Shown in pieces: positions 54,522 through 64,000 of a stretch of 64,000 bases of DNA (position 1 is the stretch's first letter; each line of letters begins with the position of its first letter). Below the pieces are notes generated by a model, which made no database searches, was not told the origin of the DNA, and was given only the letters and a program-made list of their open reading frames with translations. Location: the NCBI RefSeq assembly GCF_000025545.1, contig NC_013889.1, positions 1,357,501 to 1,421,500 of the forward strand, written 5' to 3'. Origin of the DNA: Thioalkalivibrio sp. K90mix (lineage in GTDB: Bacteria > Pseudomonadota > Gammaproteobacteria > Ectothiorhodospirales > Ectothiorhodospiraceae). The position numbers and the translations under genes were made by a program.

Positions 54522-56560
54522 ACCGTTCGAGCCGGCAGCATTTACCGGAGTTGCGGGGCCTGGAACTCGCGCTGCTCGCCCTGCCAGTGGCCGCGCTGCC
54601 ACATGCCTGGCACCAGCCACTGTGGGTCACGCTGCTCGTAGCGGCCGCCATCCTGCTGCGCAGCTGGCTCCATCTGCGCGACCGCAAGCCCCCTTCCATC
54701 GGACTGATGGCCCTGCTCGCCGCTTTCGCGGGCGGGCTGACGTTCCTGCAGTACGGCACCCTGTTCGGGCAGGAGGCAGGCACCGCCCTGCTGCTGGTCA
54801 TGATGGCGCTCAAACTGCTCGAGACCCGCAACCGGCGCGATATCGTGATCGGGCTGTTCCTCGGCTATTTCGTGGTCGTCACCACCTATTTCTTCGACCA
54901 GTCGATGCTGATCGCCGCCTGGTCTCTGCTGTCTGCCTGGCTGCTCACCGCCGCCCTGGTCCAGGTGCATGCCGGGCGCCCCCTCGAACGGCGGCGCCTG
55001 GCGAAGCATTCCGGCTGGATGATGGTCCATGCCTTCCCGTTCATGCTGATCCTGTTCGTCGCCTTCCCGCGCGTACAGGGACCACTGTGGGGCGACCCGC
55101 AACGCGACGAGGTGGCTACCACGGCCCTTTCCGGCGAACTGAACCCTGGCGACATCGCGGAACTGCTGCAGGACGAAACCACCACCATGCGCGTCCAGTT
55201 TCACGGCTCCGTCCCGCCGCCCCGGGCGCAATACTGGCGGGCACTGGTGATGACGGACTTTGACGGCCGCCGCTGGCAGGCCGAAGGGGGACAATCCAGC
55301 ATCGAGCTGCCACAGCCCGGAGACTCGGACCGCGTGGTGGCCTACACCGCGACGCTGGAGCCCACCCGCATGCGCTACCTGCCGGTACTCGACTACCCCG
55401 TGGCGCTGCCCGACAACGCCGAGTACCGCGACAACCACCAGGTCGTCCGCGACCGACGGATCGTGAACCGCATCCAGTACGACGCCGAGGCCGACCTGAC
55501 ACGTCCGCCAGGCGCCGGCGAAGCCCTGAGCAGGTCCGCCCGTGAACGCGCTCTTGAGCTCCCACCCAGCGCAGCCCCTCGCGCACGTGCCGAGGTCGCT
55601 CTCTGGCGCGCCACGCATGGTGACGATGACCGCGCGATCATCCAGGCCGCCCTGGATCGCTTCGCCGCCGCCCCCTATCGTTACACCTTGCAGCCCCCAA
55701 CGCTCGAGGGGGATGTCACCGACCAGTTCCTGTTCGAGACCCAGGCCGGTTACTGCGAGCACTATGCCTCCGCGTTCGCCGTGCTGATGCGCTCGGCGGG
55801 GATCCCGACCCGCGTGGTTACGGGCTACCAGGGGGGCGAATGGATGCAGCGGGGCGAATACCTGCGCCTGCGCAATGCCGACGCGCACGCCTGGAACGAG
55901 GTCTGGCTGGATGGCGAGGGCTGGATTCGCGTCGACCCCACCGCGGCGATCGCGCCGGAGCGGATCGAGGCCGGCATCGGCGGCCTCACCGGTGGCGACG
56001 GCGAACCCATGCCCGATTTCCTGCGTCGTGACGGGCTGGGCTGGGTGCAGCAACTTCGATTTGGCTTCGAAGACTGGCGCGATTTCGCCCGGTTCCGCTG
56101 GGAGAGCTGGGTGCTGGCATTCGATCCCGAGCGCCAGCGGGAACTGTTTGCCCGTTTCGGGCTCGACGCGACGGACTGGCGTGACATTGTCACGGCACTG
56201 GGCGTCGGCTTTGGCCTGCTGGCTGCCGTGGCCCTGGTCTGGAGCGGCTGGCGCAGGCCTCGTCGCCAGCTGGAGGTGCCGGATCGCCTCCTGCACCGAC
56301 TTTCCCGGCGGATCGAACGCCAACAGACAGGACTGGGACGGCGCCCGCACGAGCCCGTCATCACCTGGACCCGACGCGTCAAGGTTGCACGGCCGGATCT
56401 CGCGCCCCTCGTCGATGCCTTCGCCGAGCACTACAACCGGGTCCGCTTCGCGCCCGCCCGGCCCGACGACCGGGCCAGACACCTGACAACCCTGCGCCGC
56501 CTCGCTGCATCCGACCTTCGCAAACCCGCCGCCGACCCGCCCTTGCCGCGGACAACCTAG
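54518..56560 (+). CDS. tgpA: TgpA-type membrane transglutaminase (DUF3488)
   Basis: 680-aa inner-membrane enzyme. About six N-terminal helices (DUF3488), a periplasmic transglutaminase core with Cys in AGYCEHYASAFAVLMRSAGI, His in NADAHAWNEVW and Asp in GWIRVDPTAAI, then one helix (VGFGLLAAVALVWSGW) and a C-terminal DUF4129 tail. In Pseudomonas aeruginosa TgpA is essential. The start is a GTG at 54518, overlapping the DUF58 stop. Confidence 0.93.
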   Translation: MNRSSRQHLPELRGLELALLALPVAALPHAWHQPLWVTLLVAAAILLRSWLHLRDRKPPSIGLMALLAAFAGGLTFLQYGTLFGQEAGTALLLVMMALKLLETRNRRDIVIGLFLGYFVVVTTYFFDQSMLIAAWSLLSAWLLTAALVQVHAGRPLERRRLAKHSGWMMVHAFPFMLILFVAFPRVQGPLWGDPQRDEVATTALSGELNPGDIAELLQDETTTMRVQFHGSVPPPRAQYWRALVMTDFDGRRWQAEGGQSSIELPQPGDSDRVVAYTATLEPTRMRYLPVLDYPVALPDNAEYRDNHQVVRDRRIVNRIQYDAEADLTRPPGAGEALSRSARERALELPPSAAPRARAEVALWRATHGDDDRAIIQAALDRFAAAPYRYTLQPPTLEGDVTDQFLFETQAGYCEHYASAFAVLMRSAGIPTRVVTGYQGGEWMQRGEYLRLRNADAHAWNEVWLDGEGWIRVDPTAAIAPERIEAGIGGLTGGDGEPMPDFLRRDGLGWVQQLRFGFEDWRDFARFRWESWVLAFDPERQRELFARFGLDATDWRDIVTALGVGFGLLAAVALVWSGWRRPRRQLEVPDRLLHRLSRRIERQQTGLGRRPHEPVITWTRRVKVARPDLAPLVDAFAEHYNRVRFAPARPDDRARHLTTLRRLAASDLRKPAADPPLPRTT

Positions 56561-56574
56561 GATTCGTTCAAAGC

Positions 56575-56612
56575 AAAAAAGGCCCGGCCGGATTCAGCAT
56601 CCGACCGAGCCT
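56575..56612 (-). terminator. Terminator of iscR
   Basis: On the minus strand, GGCTCGGTCGGA pairs with TCCGGCCGGGCC (two G-T pairs) around TGCTGAA, followed by TTTTTTG. It lies 57 bases after the iscR stop and convergent to tgpA. Confidence 0.85.
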
Positions 56613-56668
56613 CCAGGTCTTCCGAAGCGGCGCAGGGAGCCCCAGGCCGCCAGATCGTCTGGCCGCTA

Positions 56669-57148
56669 TCAGGCCGCGTCGTTACGGAAGATGAAGTGGT
56701 GACGCGCGCCACGGCGCTCGTCCTGACGGCGAGCCACCTTCTGCACTTCCGGGCGGTTGGCAAACTGCGCCAGCGTGATGCCGTCGAGGAAGTCGTACAG
56801 CTGCTGGCTCAGATCATCCCACAGCTCGTGCGTCAGGCAGCGTTCGCCATCCTGGCAGTCCTTGTGGCCCTTGCAGCGGGTCACGTCCACCGATTCATCA
56901 ACCGCCGTGATGATGTTGGCAATGCTGATCTGGTCGGCACGTTTGGCCAGGCGATAACCGCCGCCCGGACCCCGCACGCCTTCCACCAGGTCGGCCTTGC
57001 GCAGTTTCGCAAACAGTTGTTCCAGATAGGACAACGAGATGCCCTGGCACTGCGAGATGTCGGCCAGGGTCACCGGTCCCACCCGATCATGGATCGCAAG
57101 ATCCATCATGGCGGTCACCGCGTAGCGGCCCTTGGTTGAGAGTTTCAT
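56669..57148 (-). CDS. iscR: Rrf2-family iron-sulphur regulator IscR
   Basis: 159-aa repressor/activator that senses Fe-S cluster status. The winged helix ([40 protein letters not shown]) is followed by the cluster ligands C-x5-C-x6-C in [21 protein letters not shown], quoted in part as [13 protein letters not shown], with His three residues later; this is the IscR pattern rather than NsrR or RsrR. There is no iscS/iscU downstream: a terminator follows, so iscR stands alone here. Two matching operator-like sites lie upstream. Confidence 0.93.
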   Translation of the reverse strand: MKLSTKGRYAVTAMMDLAIHDRVGPVTLADISQCQGISLSYLEQLFAKLRKADLVEGVRGPGGGYRLAKRADQISIANIITAVDESVDVTRCKGHKDCQDGERCLTHELWDDLSQQLYDFLDGITLAQFANRPEVQKVARRQDERRGARHHFIFRNDAA

Positions 57149-57223
57149 GTCTTAAAGCCTCCGAGAAACCGTGATTGTGCGTGTCGAGGTCGACATCCAT
57201 TCACAGAATCGAATCCGTTCACC

Positions 57224-57248
57224 TTTCCTGACAACCAGAGTCAGGAAT
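57224..57248 (-). promoter_or_regulatory. IscR type 1 operator-like site (distal to promoter)
   Basis: On the iscR strand: CCTGAC (TCTGGTT) GTCAGG, flanked by ATT and AAA. It matches the known type 1 consensus core YYGACTRWWWYAGTCRR in the arms, with differences in the middle. Confidence 0.7.
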
Positions 57249-57258
57249 AATTCCCTTT

Positions 57259-57283
57259 CTACCTGACAGTGTTGGTCAGGAAT
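57259..57283 (-). promoter_or_regulatory. IscR type 1 operator-like site (proximal to promoter)
   Basis: On the iscR strand: ATTCCTGAC (CAACACT) GTCAGGTA; about 20 of 25 positions fit the type 1 consensus by eye. It is a direct repeat of the site at 57224, 35 bp away, so both face the same side of the helix only approximately. Confidence 0.75.
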
Positions 57284-57288
57284 AATTC

Positions 57289-57303
57289 CCTGATTATATC
57301 AGG
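57289..57303 (-). promoter_or_regulatory. Probable iscR promoter -10 element within a palindrome
   Basis: CCTGATATAATCAGG on the iscR strand contains a perfect TATAAT. The putative start site would fall at about 57285, placing both operator-like sites just downstream, where bound IscR would block transcription. The -35 is weak (GTGAAT at about 17 bp spacing). Confidence 0.6.
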
Positions 57304-57446
57304 CGATTGCCGGGAATTCACGTACGCCAGACGCAGGTTATTGTGAGAGCCGTCCGATACTGACCGAGTTCCCACGGAATTTATTAGAGAATTAGGGATT
57401 TATGAATGACGTCGATCTTGGCCCGCGCTGGCCCGTCGGACGTGCG

Positions 57447-58040
57447 CTAGACCGGAAGGATGCGGCCGGTTTCGTAATCCGGGCCGTTCAGGATCACGAC
57501 GAGGGTCCCCACCGGGAGGCGGGGAAACAGTTCGATGACCTCGTCGTTGCGCATGCGCACGCAGCCTTCGGAGGCCGGCTGGCCGATGCGCCCTTCTTCA
57601 TCCGTACCGTGAATGTAGATGTAGCGGTGGTAGGAGTCGATGCTGCCCCCGCGATTCAGGCCAGGCTCCAGGCCTTCGAGCCAGAGAATCCGCGAGGTAA
57701 TGTTGTCACGCTGGCTGCGCTCGCCCTCGCCGGTCAGGATCTCCGCGATCTCGCCCGTGTTCGCGCGCGCACGGAACACAGTACCGCGCTCGGCCCCATC
57801 GCCGAAGCGCTCGGCAATGCGATGCAGCCCCAGGGGTGTCTTGTACGTGCCGTTCTCGTTCCCGATACCGCGTTCGGAGGTCGAGACATCGAAGATTTCC
57901 GTGACCTTGCCATCTTCCCAGACGTACAGGCGCTGCTGGTCCACGCGCACCACGACGACCGGAAGGCCATCGGCGGTTCCCGCTTGTGCCCGCGCCGCTT
58001 CAACGACCGGTTCGATCCACTGCAAACTCGGCAAGGTCAC
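57447..58040 (-). CDS. L,D-transpeptidase (YkuD) family protein
   Basis: 197-aa enzyme with the YkuD motif: HGTDEEGRIGQPASEGCVRM (20 residues) with catalytic His and Cys, preceded by RLYVWEDGKVTEIFDVSTSE (20). There is no convincing signal peptide in the chosen start (MTLPSLQWIEPVVEAARAQA), so export is unclear, as in several short gammaproteobacterial homologues. It follows purF by 10 bases. Likely forms 3-3 cross-links or attaches a protein to peptidoglycan. Confidence 0.9.
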   Translation of the reverse strand: MTLPSLQWIEPVVEAARAQAGTADGLPVVVVRVDQQRLYVWEDGKVTEIFDVSTSERGIGNENGTYKTPLGLHRIAERFGDGAERGTVFRARANTGEIAEILTGEGERSQRDNITSRILWLEGLEPGLNRGGSIDSYHRYIYIHGTDEEGRIGQPASEGCVRMRNDEVIELFPRLPVGTLVVILNGPDYETGRILPV

Positions 58041-58050
58041 TACTCTCTCG

Positions 58051-59559
58051 TCACTTCTTGTTGGCCAGATCCAGCACCTCGCCCGCCACGGGCGTGTTCA
58101 CCAGTCCCTCGCCCCGCAGCGAGGCCAGGTACTCGAGGTAATCCGGGGGCAGTCCGGTCACGTACTCGCCGGTAAACACGGAGCAATCGAAGGTCTCGAT
58201 GTTCCGGTTCCCCCGCCGCACGGCCTTTTGCAGGTCTTCCAGGTCCTGGTAGATCAGGCGGTCGGCGGCGATCGCCTCGCATACTTCCTGTTCGTCTCTG
58301 CCGTGGGCGATGAGTTCATGCGCCGCGGGCATGTCGATGCCATAGACATTCGGGTAGCGCACCGGGGGTGCTGCGGAGGCGAAGTAGACCTTCTTCGCAC
58401 CGGCCTCGCGCGCCATCATCACGATCTCGCGCGACGTGGTGCCGCGGACGATCGAGTCGTCCACCAGCATCACGTTCTTGCCACGAAACTCCAGCGAGAT
58501 CGCGTTGAGCTTCTGGCGCACGGATTTTCGTCGCTTGGTCTGCCCCGGCATGATGAACGTACGGCCGATGTATCGGTTCTTGATGAAGCCTTCGCGGTAC
58601 TTGATGTTCAGTTCGTGCGCCATCTCCAGCGCCACAGTGCGGCCGGTATCGGGGATCGGCACGATGACGTCGATGTCGTGATCCGGCCAGATGCGGCGGA
58701 TCTTCTCGCCCAGCGCGGTGCCCATGCGCATACGCGCCCGGTGCACGAACACGTTGTCGATCACCGAATCAGGCCGGGCAAAGTACACATGCTCGAAGAT
58801 ACAGGGGTTGAGCTGAGTGTCCTCGGCGCAGACGCGTGTCGAGACCTCGCCCTCGGGCGTAATGAACACCGCCTCCCCCGGCGCCAGGTCGCGTTCCAGC
58901 TCGAAGCCCTGGGACTCCAGCGCAGCGCTCTCGGAGGCGACCATCCATTCGCGCCCGCCCTCCTCGGCTTCTCGCGAGCCATAGACGATGGGGCGGATCC
59001 CGTTCGGGTCACGAAAGGCCAGCAGACCGCGCCCGGCGATCATCGCGACCACGCCATACGCGCCCTTGGCGCGCTCGTGCACACGTTCGACCGCGTTGAA
59101 CACGGAGTCGGCGGTCAGGCCGTTATCCAGATAGCGCAGGAGCTCCTGCGCGAAGACGTTCAGCAGGATCTCGGAGTCGGAATCCGTGTTGATATGCCTG
59201 CGGTCGGTCGCAAACAGGGCCTGTTTCAGTTCGCGGGCATTGATCAGGTTGCCGTTATGTCCGAGCGTGATGCCGAACGGGGAGTTCACGTAGAACGGCT
59301 GGGCCTCGGCGGAACTGGAACTGCCCGCCGTCGGATAGCGCACATGGCCAATGCCCATGTTGCCGATCAGCCCCTGCATGTGCTGGTCGTTGAATACGTC
59401 CCGCACCAGGCCGTTGTCCTTGCGCAGGTGCAGCCGCCCCTCGTCGTCACAGGTCACGATGCCGGCGGCATCCTGCCCACGGTGCTGCAATACCAACAAG
59501 GCATCATAAAGCGGCTGATTCACCGGGCCACGCCCGACGATTCCGACTACTCCACACAT
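58051..59559 (-). CDS. purF: Amidophosphoribosyltransferase
   Basis: First committed enzyme of purine synthesis, 502 aa. [11 protein letters not shown] gives the N-terminal catalytic Cys of the Ntn glutaminase; [17 protein letters not shown] and [20 protein letters not shown] (20) follow. The PRPP-binding loop is [20 protein letters not shown]. Part of accD-folC-dedD-cvpA-purF. Confidence 0.96.
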   Translation of the reverse strand: MCGVVGIVGRGPVNQPLYDALLVLQHRGQDAAGIVTCDDEGRLHLRKDNGLVRDVFNDQHMQGLIGNMGIGHVRYPTAGSSSSAEAQPFYVNSPFGITLGHNGNLINARELKQALFATDRRHINTDSDSEILLNVFAQELLRYLDNGLTADSVFNAVERVHERAKGAYGVVAMIAGRGLLAFRDPNGIRPIVYGSREAEEGGREWMVASESAALESQGFELERDLAPGEAVFITPEGEVSTRVCAEDTQLNPCIFEHVYFARPDSVIDNVFVHRARMRMGTALGEKIRRIWPDHDIDVIVPIPDTGRTVALEMAHELNIKYREGFIKNRYIGRTFIMPGQTKRRKSVRQKLNAISLEFRGKNVMLVDDSIVRGTTSREIVMMAREAGAKKVYFASAAPPVRYPNVYGIDMPAAHELIAHGRDEQEVCEAIAADRLIYQDLEDLQKAVRRGNRNIETFDCSVFTGEYVTGLPPDYLEYLASLRGEGLVNTPVAGEVLDLANKK

Positions 59560-59588
59560 ACGGTTCAGGACTCCAGCAAGGCGATCGA

Positions 59589-60167
59589 CTAGCGTTGGTC
59601 GGCGGGGGGTTCGGTTTCCGGTGCCGGTGGTTCAGCGGCCGGCTCATCCACGGGGGGTTCGACAGGATCATCGGCCAGCAGACTGCCGATCTGTTCCTGC
59701 CAGCTGTCGGGCAATTGCGCGATCATCCAGTCCACCAGACGTTCGAATTCGGGGATCAGGCGGCTGTTCTCCCACCAGCCCTCCTCCGGCATCAACGTCA
59801 GCGAGGCGGCAAACACCAGCACCGCCACCAGGAGCACGCCGCGCAGCAGGCCAAAGATCACGCCCAGAGAGCGGTCCGTACCCGTCAGGCCACTACCGCG
59901 CACCAGCCGATTGGCCAGCACTCCAAGGATGCCGCCCACGATCAGCACCGCGATAAAGATCAGGGCAAAGCCGACCCCCAGGCGCAGTGTCGCATCCGAC
60001 AGCGCCTGCGGCAGGACTTCGGCGACCTCGGCGGCATGTCGAATACCCAGCCAGATGCCCACAATCCAGGTCGCGAGCGAGAACGACTCGCGCACGAAGC
60101 CACGAAACAGACTGATGAGCCCCGAGACAACGATCAGGGCAATGATGACCAGGTCGATCCAGTTCAC
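59589..60167 (-). CDS. cvpA: Colicin V production family membrane protein CvpA
   Basis: 192-aa membrane protein with four helices ([60 protein letters not shown]) and a Pro/Glu-rich C-terminal tail ([20 protein letters not shown]). The motif [16 protein letters not shown] is typical. Function unclear in general; purF follows after 29 bases. Confidence 0.93.
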   Translation of the reverse strand: MNWIDLVIIALIVVSGLISLFRGFVRESFSLATWIVGIWLGIRHAAEVAEVLPQALSDATLRLGVGFALIFIAVLIVGGILGVLANRLVRGSGLTGTDRSLGVIFGLLRGVLLVAVLVFAASLTLMPEEGWWENSRLIPEFERLVDWMIAQLPDSWQEQIGSLLADDPVEPPVDEPAAEPPAPETEPPADQR

Positions 60168-60261
60168 GCGCGGCGGACTTCGGGTGCGAAAAGGCTGCGT
60201 AGTGTACCGCAGCGACCGGGAATTCGCAGGGGCTCGCCCACGCTTGTGTAGCGCCGGAGCC

Positions 60262-60846
60262 TCACGGGAAAGTCACCACGATGCCAGTAATATCGAGCTC
60301 GTCCTTCAGCTGATCGCCCAGCTTCTGGGCCTCGTCGCGTTGCGCCACGGGGCCCACCTTCACCCGGTAGATACTGCGTCCCTCGGCCTCGGACTCGTCG
60401 ATAAATGCCGGCAGCCCCGCATCGCGCAGGCGCGCCTCTTCCTCGCGCGCATTGTCTCCGTCGCGGTAGCTCCCCACCTGAACAGCCCAGCCCGCGTCAA
60501 TCGCGCGCGATTCCGGAGCCTGCCGCACCGGCTCGGGACTCACCACATCACTCGGCTCGCTCTCGTCCTCGTCCCCCTCGGCACCGCCATTCTCCACCCC
60601 CTGCAGATCGGCGATCCGGCTGTCGCCGTCCCCCTCGCGTTCGGGCCGCGCAGGCGCCGCCTCGCGCTCGGACGGGAGCGCGATATCCGGGGCGGCAAAG
60701 GTGGGGGTATCGGGCACCGGGTCATCGATACCGCTCATATATTCGTAGCCCGCGCCATCGAACAGCCACGGCAGAAAGATCACGGCAATCACGATCAGGA
60801 TTACCGCGCCCGTGAGGCGAAAACGAATGGGATTATCAGTGGTCAT
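60262..60846 (-). CDS. dedD: SPOR-domain protein, DedD type
   Basis: 194-aa membrane protein with one helix (RFRLTGAVILIVIAVIFLPW), an acidic Pro-rich middle, and a C-terminal SPOR domain (WAVQVGSYRDGDNAREEEAR; YRVKVGPVAQRDEAQKLGDQ). SPOR domains bind denuded glycan at the division septum. The ATG at 60846 begins MTTDNPIRFRL. It lies between folC and cvpA, the standard position. Confidence 0.92.
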   Translation of the reverse strand: MTTDNPIRFRLTGAVILIVIAVIFLPWLFDGAGYEYMSGIDDPVPDTPTFAAPDIALPSEREAAPARPEREGDGDSRIADLQGVENGGAEGDEDESEPSDVVSPEPVRQAPESRAIDAGWAVQVGSYRDGDNAREEEARLRDAGLPAFIDESEAEGRSIYRVKVGPVAQRDEAQKLGDQLKDELDITGIVVTFP

Positions 60847-60948
60847 GCCATATGCGCATTGGCGTCCCGTGCATCGGGTCTTCCCCGCGACCTTACGCCG
60901 CAGGCGCCTGCCCGGGCAAGGCAAACGGGGGAATCCGTCGGCATCGCC

Positions 60949-62280
60949 CTAGCCATGGGGGACTTCTTCCACTACGGCCATGTCCGGTACAGCTTCCCGC
61001 AAGGCCGCGGCGGCCAGATCCGGGGCTTGTTCAAAAACCGCCGCCACCGTGTGAAAGGAACCAAACACCACGCACCGCCCCTGAATACCCGCCGAGTCGG
61101 TGGCCTGTTGCAGCGCTTGCCGGATACCGGCAGCCGGACGGACGTCGGCCTGACCCGCCTGTTCCAGCTCCGCCGCCAGATCGGGTGCAGGAAGCGCACG
61201 CGGGAGATCGAGCGGTACAGGAATCCAGATATCGACCAGGCCATCCAGGTCACGCCACATGGCACTGCGATCCTTGTCGGCCATCACCGCGACCAGCGCA
61301 ACGGTCGGGCCGACCAACGGGTTCTCGCGCAGCCAGCGGGCGAGTTCGGCGACGGCCTGGGCATTGTGCGCCACGTCCAGCAACCACTCCGGCGGGCCAC
61401 TCAGGCGCTGCAGGCGTCCCGGCGGGCGCACCTTCAGGCCCTGCTCCATTGTGACCGCACTCAGCCCGGCGCTCATGCCAAGCGACTCGACCACGGCCAG
61501 CGCGGTGGCGGTGTTCGCCAGGGCTGCACCGCTCAGCCCGCGCGCCAGCGGGACATTCCATTCGACCTGCACGCCATTCCAGCGCCAGACGAGCCGTTCC
61601 TGTTCGACCAGCAAGTCGAAATCGCGCCCCAGGCGGACGGTACGACACCCAAGCGCCCGGGCATGGTCCAGCACGCTCTGCGGAGGCGACAGCTCGCCGA
61701 GCACCACGGGGCGCCCCGCGCGCATGATGCCGGCCTTCTCGCGCCCGATCACCTCGCGCGAATCACCCAGCCAGGCCTGGTGGTCGAGGTCCACGGCGGT
61801 AACCGCCGCCACATCCGCATCCCAGATGTTCACGGCATCCAGCCGCCCGCCGAGCCCGACCTCCAGCACCTGCACATCGACCCGTGCCTCGCGGAAAAGC
61901 CAGGCCGCTGCCAGGGCCGCAAACTCGAAATAGGTCAGCGAATCGTCACCCCGGGCCTGATCAATCGCCTCGAATGCCCGGCAAAGATCTTCGTCCGAGG
62001 CCGTCATGCCGTTCAGGCGAATGCGCTCGTTGTACTGAAGCAAATGCGGAGAGGTGAACAGCCCGACCTTCAGACCCTGTGCCTGCAACAGCGCCGCCGT
62101 GCGCGTAGTAACCGTGCCCTTGCCGTTGGTCCCCGCGACCATGACGGTGCGGGGCGTTCCCGGACCCCGCAGGCCCAGCCGATCGGCGACGAGGGCGATG
62201 CGCTCCAGGGTGAGGTCCATCCCCACCGGGTGCAATCGCTCCTGGAAGGCCAGCCATTCAGCCAGGGTGGCGTAGCGCAC
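60949..62280 (-). CDS. folC: Dihydrofolate/folylpolyglutamate synthase
   Basis: Adds glutamates to folate and joins dihydropteroate with glutamate, 443 aa. P-loop VMVAGTNGKGTVTTRTAALL, FTSPHLLQYNERIRLNG, EVGLGGRLDAVNIWDADVAA (20 or fewer each) and DVAHNAQAVAELA with the conserved His. Start at 62280 leaves eight bases after accD. Confidence 0.95.
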   Translation of the reverse strand: MRYATLAEWLAFQERLHPVGMDLTLERIALVADRLGLRGPGTPRTVMVAGTNGKGTVTTRTAALLQAQGLKVGLFTSPHLLQYNERIRLNGMTASDEDLCRAFEAIDQARGDDSLTYFEFAALAAAWLFREARVDVQVLEVGLGGRLDAVNIWDADVAAVTAVDLDHQAWLGDSREVIGREKAGIMRAGRPVVLGELSPPQSVLDHARALGCRTVRLGRDFDLLVEQERLVWRWNGVQVEWNVPLARGLSGAALANTATALAVVESLGMSAGLSAVTMEQGLKVRPPGRLQRLSGPPEWLLDVAHNAQAVAELARWLRENPLVGPTVALVAVMADKDRSAMWRDLDGLVDIWIPVPLDLPRALPAPDLAAELEQAGQADVRPAAGIRQALQQATDSAGIQGRCVVFGSFHTVAAVFEQAPDLAAAALREAVPDMAVVEEVPHG

Positions 62281-62288
62281 GGGTGGAA

Positions 62289-63245
62289 TCAGGTAGAGCG
62301 CGGGGCGTCCGCCGATTCGCCGGTGTCCTCCGCGCGAATCACTTCCACCTCCGGCTCTTCTTCCTCGACGGGAGGTGCCTCGGGGGCCGGGGCCGGCCCG
62401 TGCGTCAGCATGCCGAGCACGGAGGCCAGACGACGACGCATCTCGCCGCGTTCAATGATCATGTCGACCGCCCCGTGCTCGAGCAGGAACTCGGACCGCT
62501 GGAACCCCTCGGGCAGCGTCTCGCGCACGGTCTGCTGGATCACGCGCGGACCGGCGAAACCGATCAGGGCGTTGGGCTCCGCAACATTCACATCACCCAG
62601 CATCGCGAGGCTCGCGGAGACGCCACCCATCGTGGGGTCGGTCATCACCGAGATGAACGGGATACGCTCCTCGCGCATCCGCGCCAGCACCGCGCTGGTC
62701 TTGGACATCTGCAGCAGCGAGAACAAGGCCTCCTGCATCCGCGCCCCGCCGGAGGCACTGAAGCAGACCAGCGGGATACGCTGCTCCAGGGAACGGTTGG
62801 CGCCGCGGACAAAGCGCTCGCCCACCGCAGAACCCATGGATCCGCCCATGAAGCGGAAATCAAAGGCGGAGGCCACCAGCGGGCGCCCCATCAGCCGGCC
62901 CTGCATGACGACCAGCGCGTCACGTTCGCCGGTCGCCTTCTGCGCGGCAACCAGACGGTCCTTGTATTTCTTGGAGTCGCGGAACTTCAGGACATCGGAA
63001 GATTCGATCTGGGCGGCGATTTCCTCGCGCCCCTCCTCGTCGAGGAAGGTCTCCAGCCGACGCCGCGCACTCATGCGTCGGTGATGCCCGCATTTCGGGC
63101 AGACATCCAGATTGCGTTCCACCTCGGGGCGATACAGCGTGGCGTCGCAGCCCTCGCAGCGCACCCACAGCCCCTCGGGCACGCCCCGCTTGCTGCTGTT
63201 GTCGGTACGGATGCGCGAAGGCATCAGTTTTTCAAACCAGCTCAT
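62289..63245 (-). CDS. accD: Acetyl-CoA carboxylase carboxyltransferase subunit beta
   Basis: 318-aa subunit of the malonyl-CoA-forming enzyme. The N-terminus [12 protein letters not shown] leads to the zinc ribbon ([25 protein letters not shown]), then the crotonase-fold part with [40 protein letters not shown] and [20 protein letters not shown]. The C-terminus carries an acidic Pro/Glu-rich extension ([20 protein letters not shown]) beyond the usual domain. Confidence 0.96.
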   Translation of the reverse strand: MSWFEKLMPSRIRTDNSSKRGVPEGLWVRCEGCDATLYRPEVERNLDVCPKCGHHRRMSARRRLETFLDEEGREEIAAQIESSDVLKFRDSKKYKDRLVAAQKATGERDALVVMQGRLMGRPLVASAFDFRFMGGSMGSAVGERFVRGANRSLEQRIPLVCFSASGGARMQEALFSLLQMSKTSAVLARMREERIPFISVMTDPTMGGVSASLAMLGDVNVAEPNALIGFAGPRVIQQTVRETLPEGFQRSEFLLEHGAVDMIIERGEMRRRLASVLGMLTHGPAPAPEAPPVEEEEPEVEVIRAEDTGESADAPRST

Positions 63246-63280
63246 CCTGAATCCCTTAGTCCTGCGAGCGCCGCATTCTA

Positions 63281-64000
63281 CTACACCGACGCCTCGACGC
63301 CGGATGCGCGCACGCGGTCCATTTCCACGCGCATCCCCGCGACGACTTCGGACGCGGCATGAGCGAAGCCGACCGGATCCCCGTCGAATTCCTCGGCGAG
63401 GCGCACGATCGCGCTGCCCACGACCACGGCATCAGCCACGCGCGCGACCTGCCCGGCCGTCTCGGCATCGCGGATACCAAAACCCACACCCAGCGGCAGG
63501 TCCGTGTGATGACGAATGGCCTCAAGGCGCGCGGCCAGCGCCGAGGTATCCAGCGTCTGCGAGCCGGTCACGCCCTTGAGCGACACGTAGTAGATGAAGC
63601 CCCGCGCCGCGCGCGCCACATGCGCGATGCGCTCGTCGGAGGTTGTCGGCGCCACCAGGAAGATCGGGGCGATCTGGGCGTTCTCCAGCAGCCCCGCGAC
63701 CTCGTCGCATTCCTCGGGCGGCAGATCCACGGTCAGCAGCCCATCCAGCCCCGCCTCGCGGGCCTTTTCAGCAAAGGTCTCGTAACCCATCCGCTCGACC
63801 GGATTCAGGTACCCCATCAGCACCACCGGCGTCTCGGCGTCGGTCTTGCGAAACTCGGCGACCATGCCCAGCACATCCCGCAAGCTGGTGCCATAGCGCA
63901 GTGCCCGCTCGCAGGCCTTCTGGATCACCGGCCCATCCGCCATCGGATCGGAGAACGGGACCCCCAGCTCGATCAGGTCGGCACCCGCCTTCACCAGCGC
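63281..64000 (-). CDS. trpA: Tryptophan synthase alpha chain, N-terminus cut by window edge
   Basis: Cleaves indole-3-glycerol phosphate to indole. About 240 residues are present; the first ~28 lie beyond 64000. [20 protein letters not shown] (20) holds the catalytic Glu, and [10 protein letters not shown] the catalytic Asp, followed by [28 protein letters not shown] and [20 protein letters not shown] (20). The GTG at 63994 is internal, not a start. It precedes accD by 35 bases; trpA-accD neighbourhood is standard in gammaproteobacteria. Confidence 0.95.
   Translation of the reverse strand, partial: ALVKAGADLIELGVPFSDPMADGPVIQKACERALRYGTSLRDVLGMVAEFRKTDAETPVVLMGYLNPVERMGYETFAEKAREAGLDGLLTVDLPPEECDEVAGLLENAQIAPIFLVAPTTSDERIAHVARAARGFIYYVSLKGVTGSQTLDTSALAARLEAIRHHTDLPLGVGFGIRDAETAGQVARVADAVVVGSAIVRLAEEFDGDPVGFAHAASEVVAGMRVEMDRVRASGVEASV

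Noticed and set aside
59911-63084. Plus-strand open frame of 1057 codons
   Set aside because: It runs antisense across cvpA, dedD, folC and accD, all of which have strong family motifs; the frame is open only because of high GC content.
63994-63996. Start codon of trpA at the GTG near the right edge
   Set aside because: The reading frame continues upstream to the window end, and about 28 conserved N-terminal residues would be missing; the gene is cut by the edge.

Overview
The window is a GC-rich, densely packed gammaproteobacterial chromosome segment. The conserved blocks (surE-pcm-nlpD-rpoS, queA-tgt-yajC-secD-secF, trpA-accD-folC-dedD-cvpA-purF) and the acidic exported proteins suggest an Ectothiorhodospiraceae/Thioalkalivibrio-like bacterium. 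That placement is inferred from gene order and protein character, not from a search.

Layout. 1-3.2 kb: amino-acid genes on the minus strand (thrC fragment, hom, alaC). 3.4-7.8 kb: a Mth938-like protein, then surE-pcm-yqaA-nlpD-rpoS. 7.9-11.2 kb: an Smr protein, a DUF3365 haem-type exported protein, a complete ISL3-family insertion sequence (inverted repeats plus an 8-bp target duplication, inserted in a terminator T-tract) and a short LOV photoreceptor. 11.2-18 kb: truD, tsaB, a YoaA/DinG-type helicase, a TPR lipoprotein and mrcB. 18-21.9 kb: an APH/P-loop kinase fusion, an exported protein of unknown function, a nested inverted-repeat element, an NlpC/P60 lipoprotein and a DUF302 protein. 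21.9-27.7 kb: secF, secD, yajC, tgt, queA, then tRNA-Leu(CAA) and tRNA-Thr(UGU).

27.7-47.7 kb is the most interesting part: a complete Lap-type surface-adhesion system. It holds an outer-membrane TolC-family channel (LapE-like), the periplasmic protease LapG, the c-di-GMP receptor LapD, the adaptor LapC, the ABC exporter LapB, a LuxR-type regulator with a degenerate receiver, and three separate secreted substrates. All three substrates (542, 618 and 2202 aa) share an N-terminal retention module, a PAAG LapG-type cleavage site at residues 107-114, and a C-terminal type I secretion tail ending in IDQ. The expected logic is: LapB-LapC-LapE export the adhesins, the retention module plugs the channel and holds them on the surface, LapG cuts at PAAG to release them, and LapD with c-di-GMP sequesters LapG. 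A lux-box-shaped palindrome lies 79-80 bp upstream of two of the three adhesin starts. The giant adhesin contains a nearly identical 720-bp tandem repeat.

47.8-64 kb: tadA, gpx, a Mla/MCE-type lipid ABC transporter (permease, ATPase, MCE protein, auxiliary lipoprotein), the plus-strand trio moxR-DUF58-tgpA, a stand-alone iscR with two good IscR-type operators, an L,D-transpeptidase, purF, cvpA, a DedD-type SPOR protein, folC, accD and the 3' part of trpA, which runs off the right edge.
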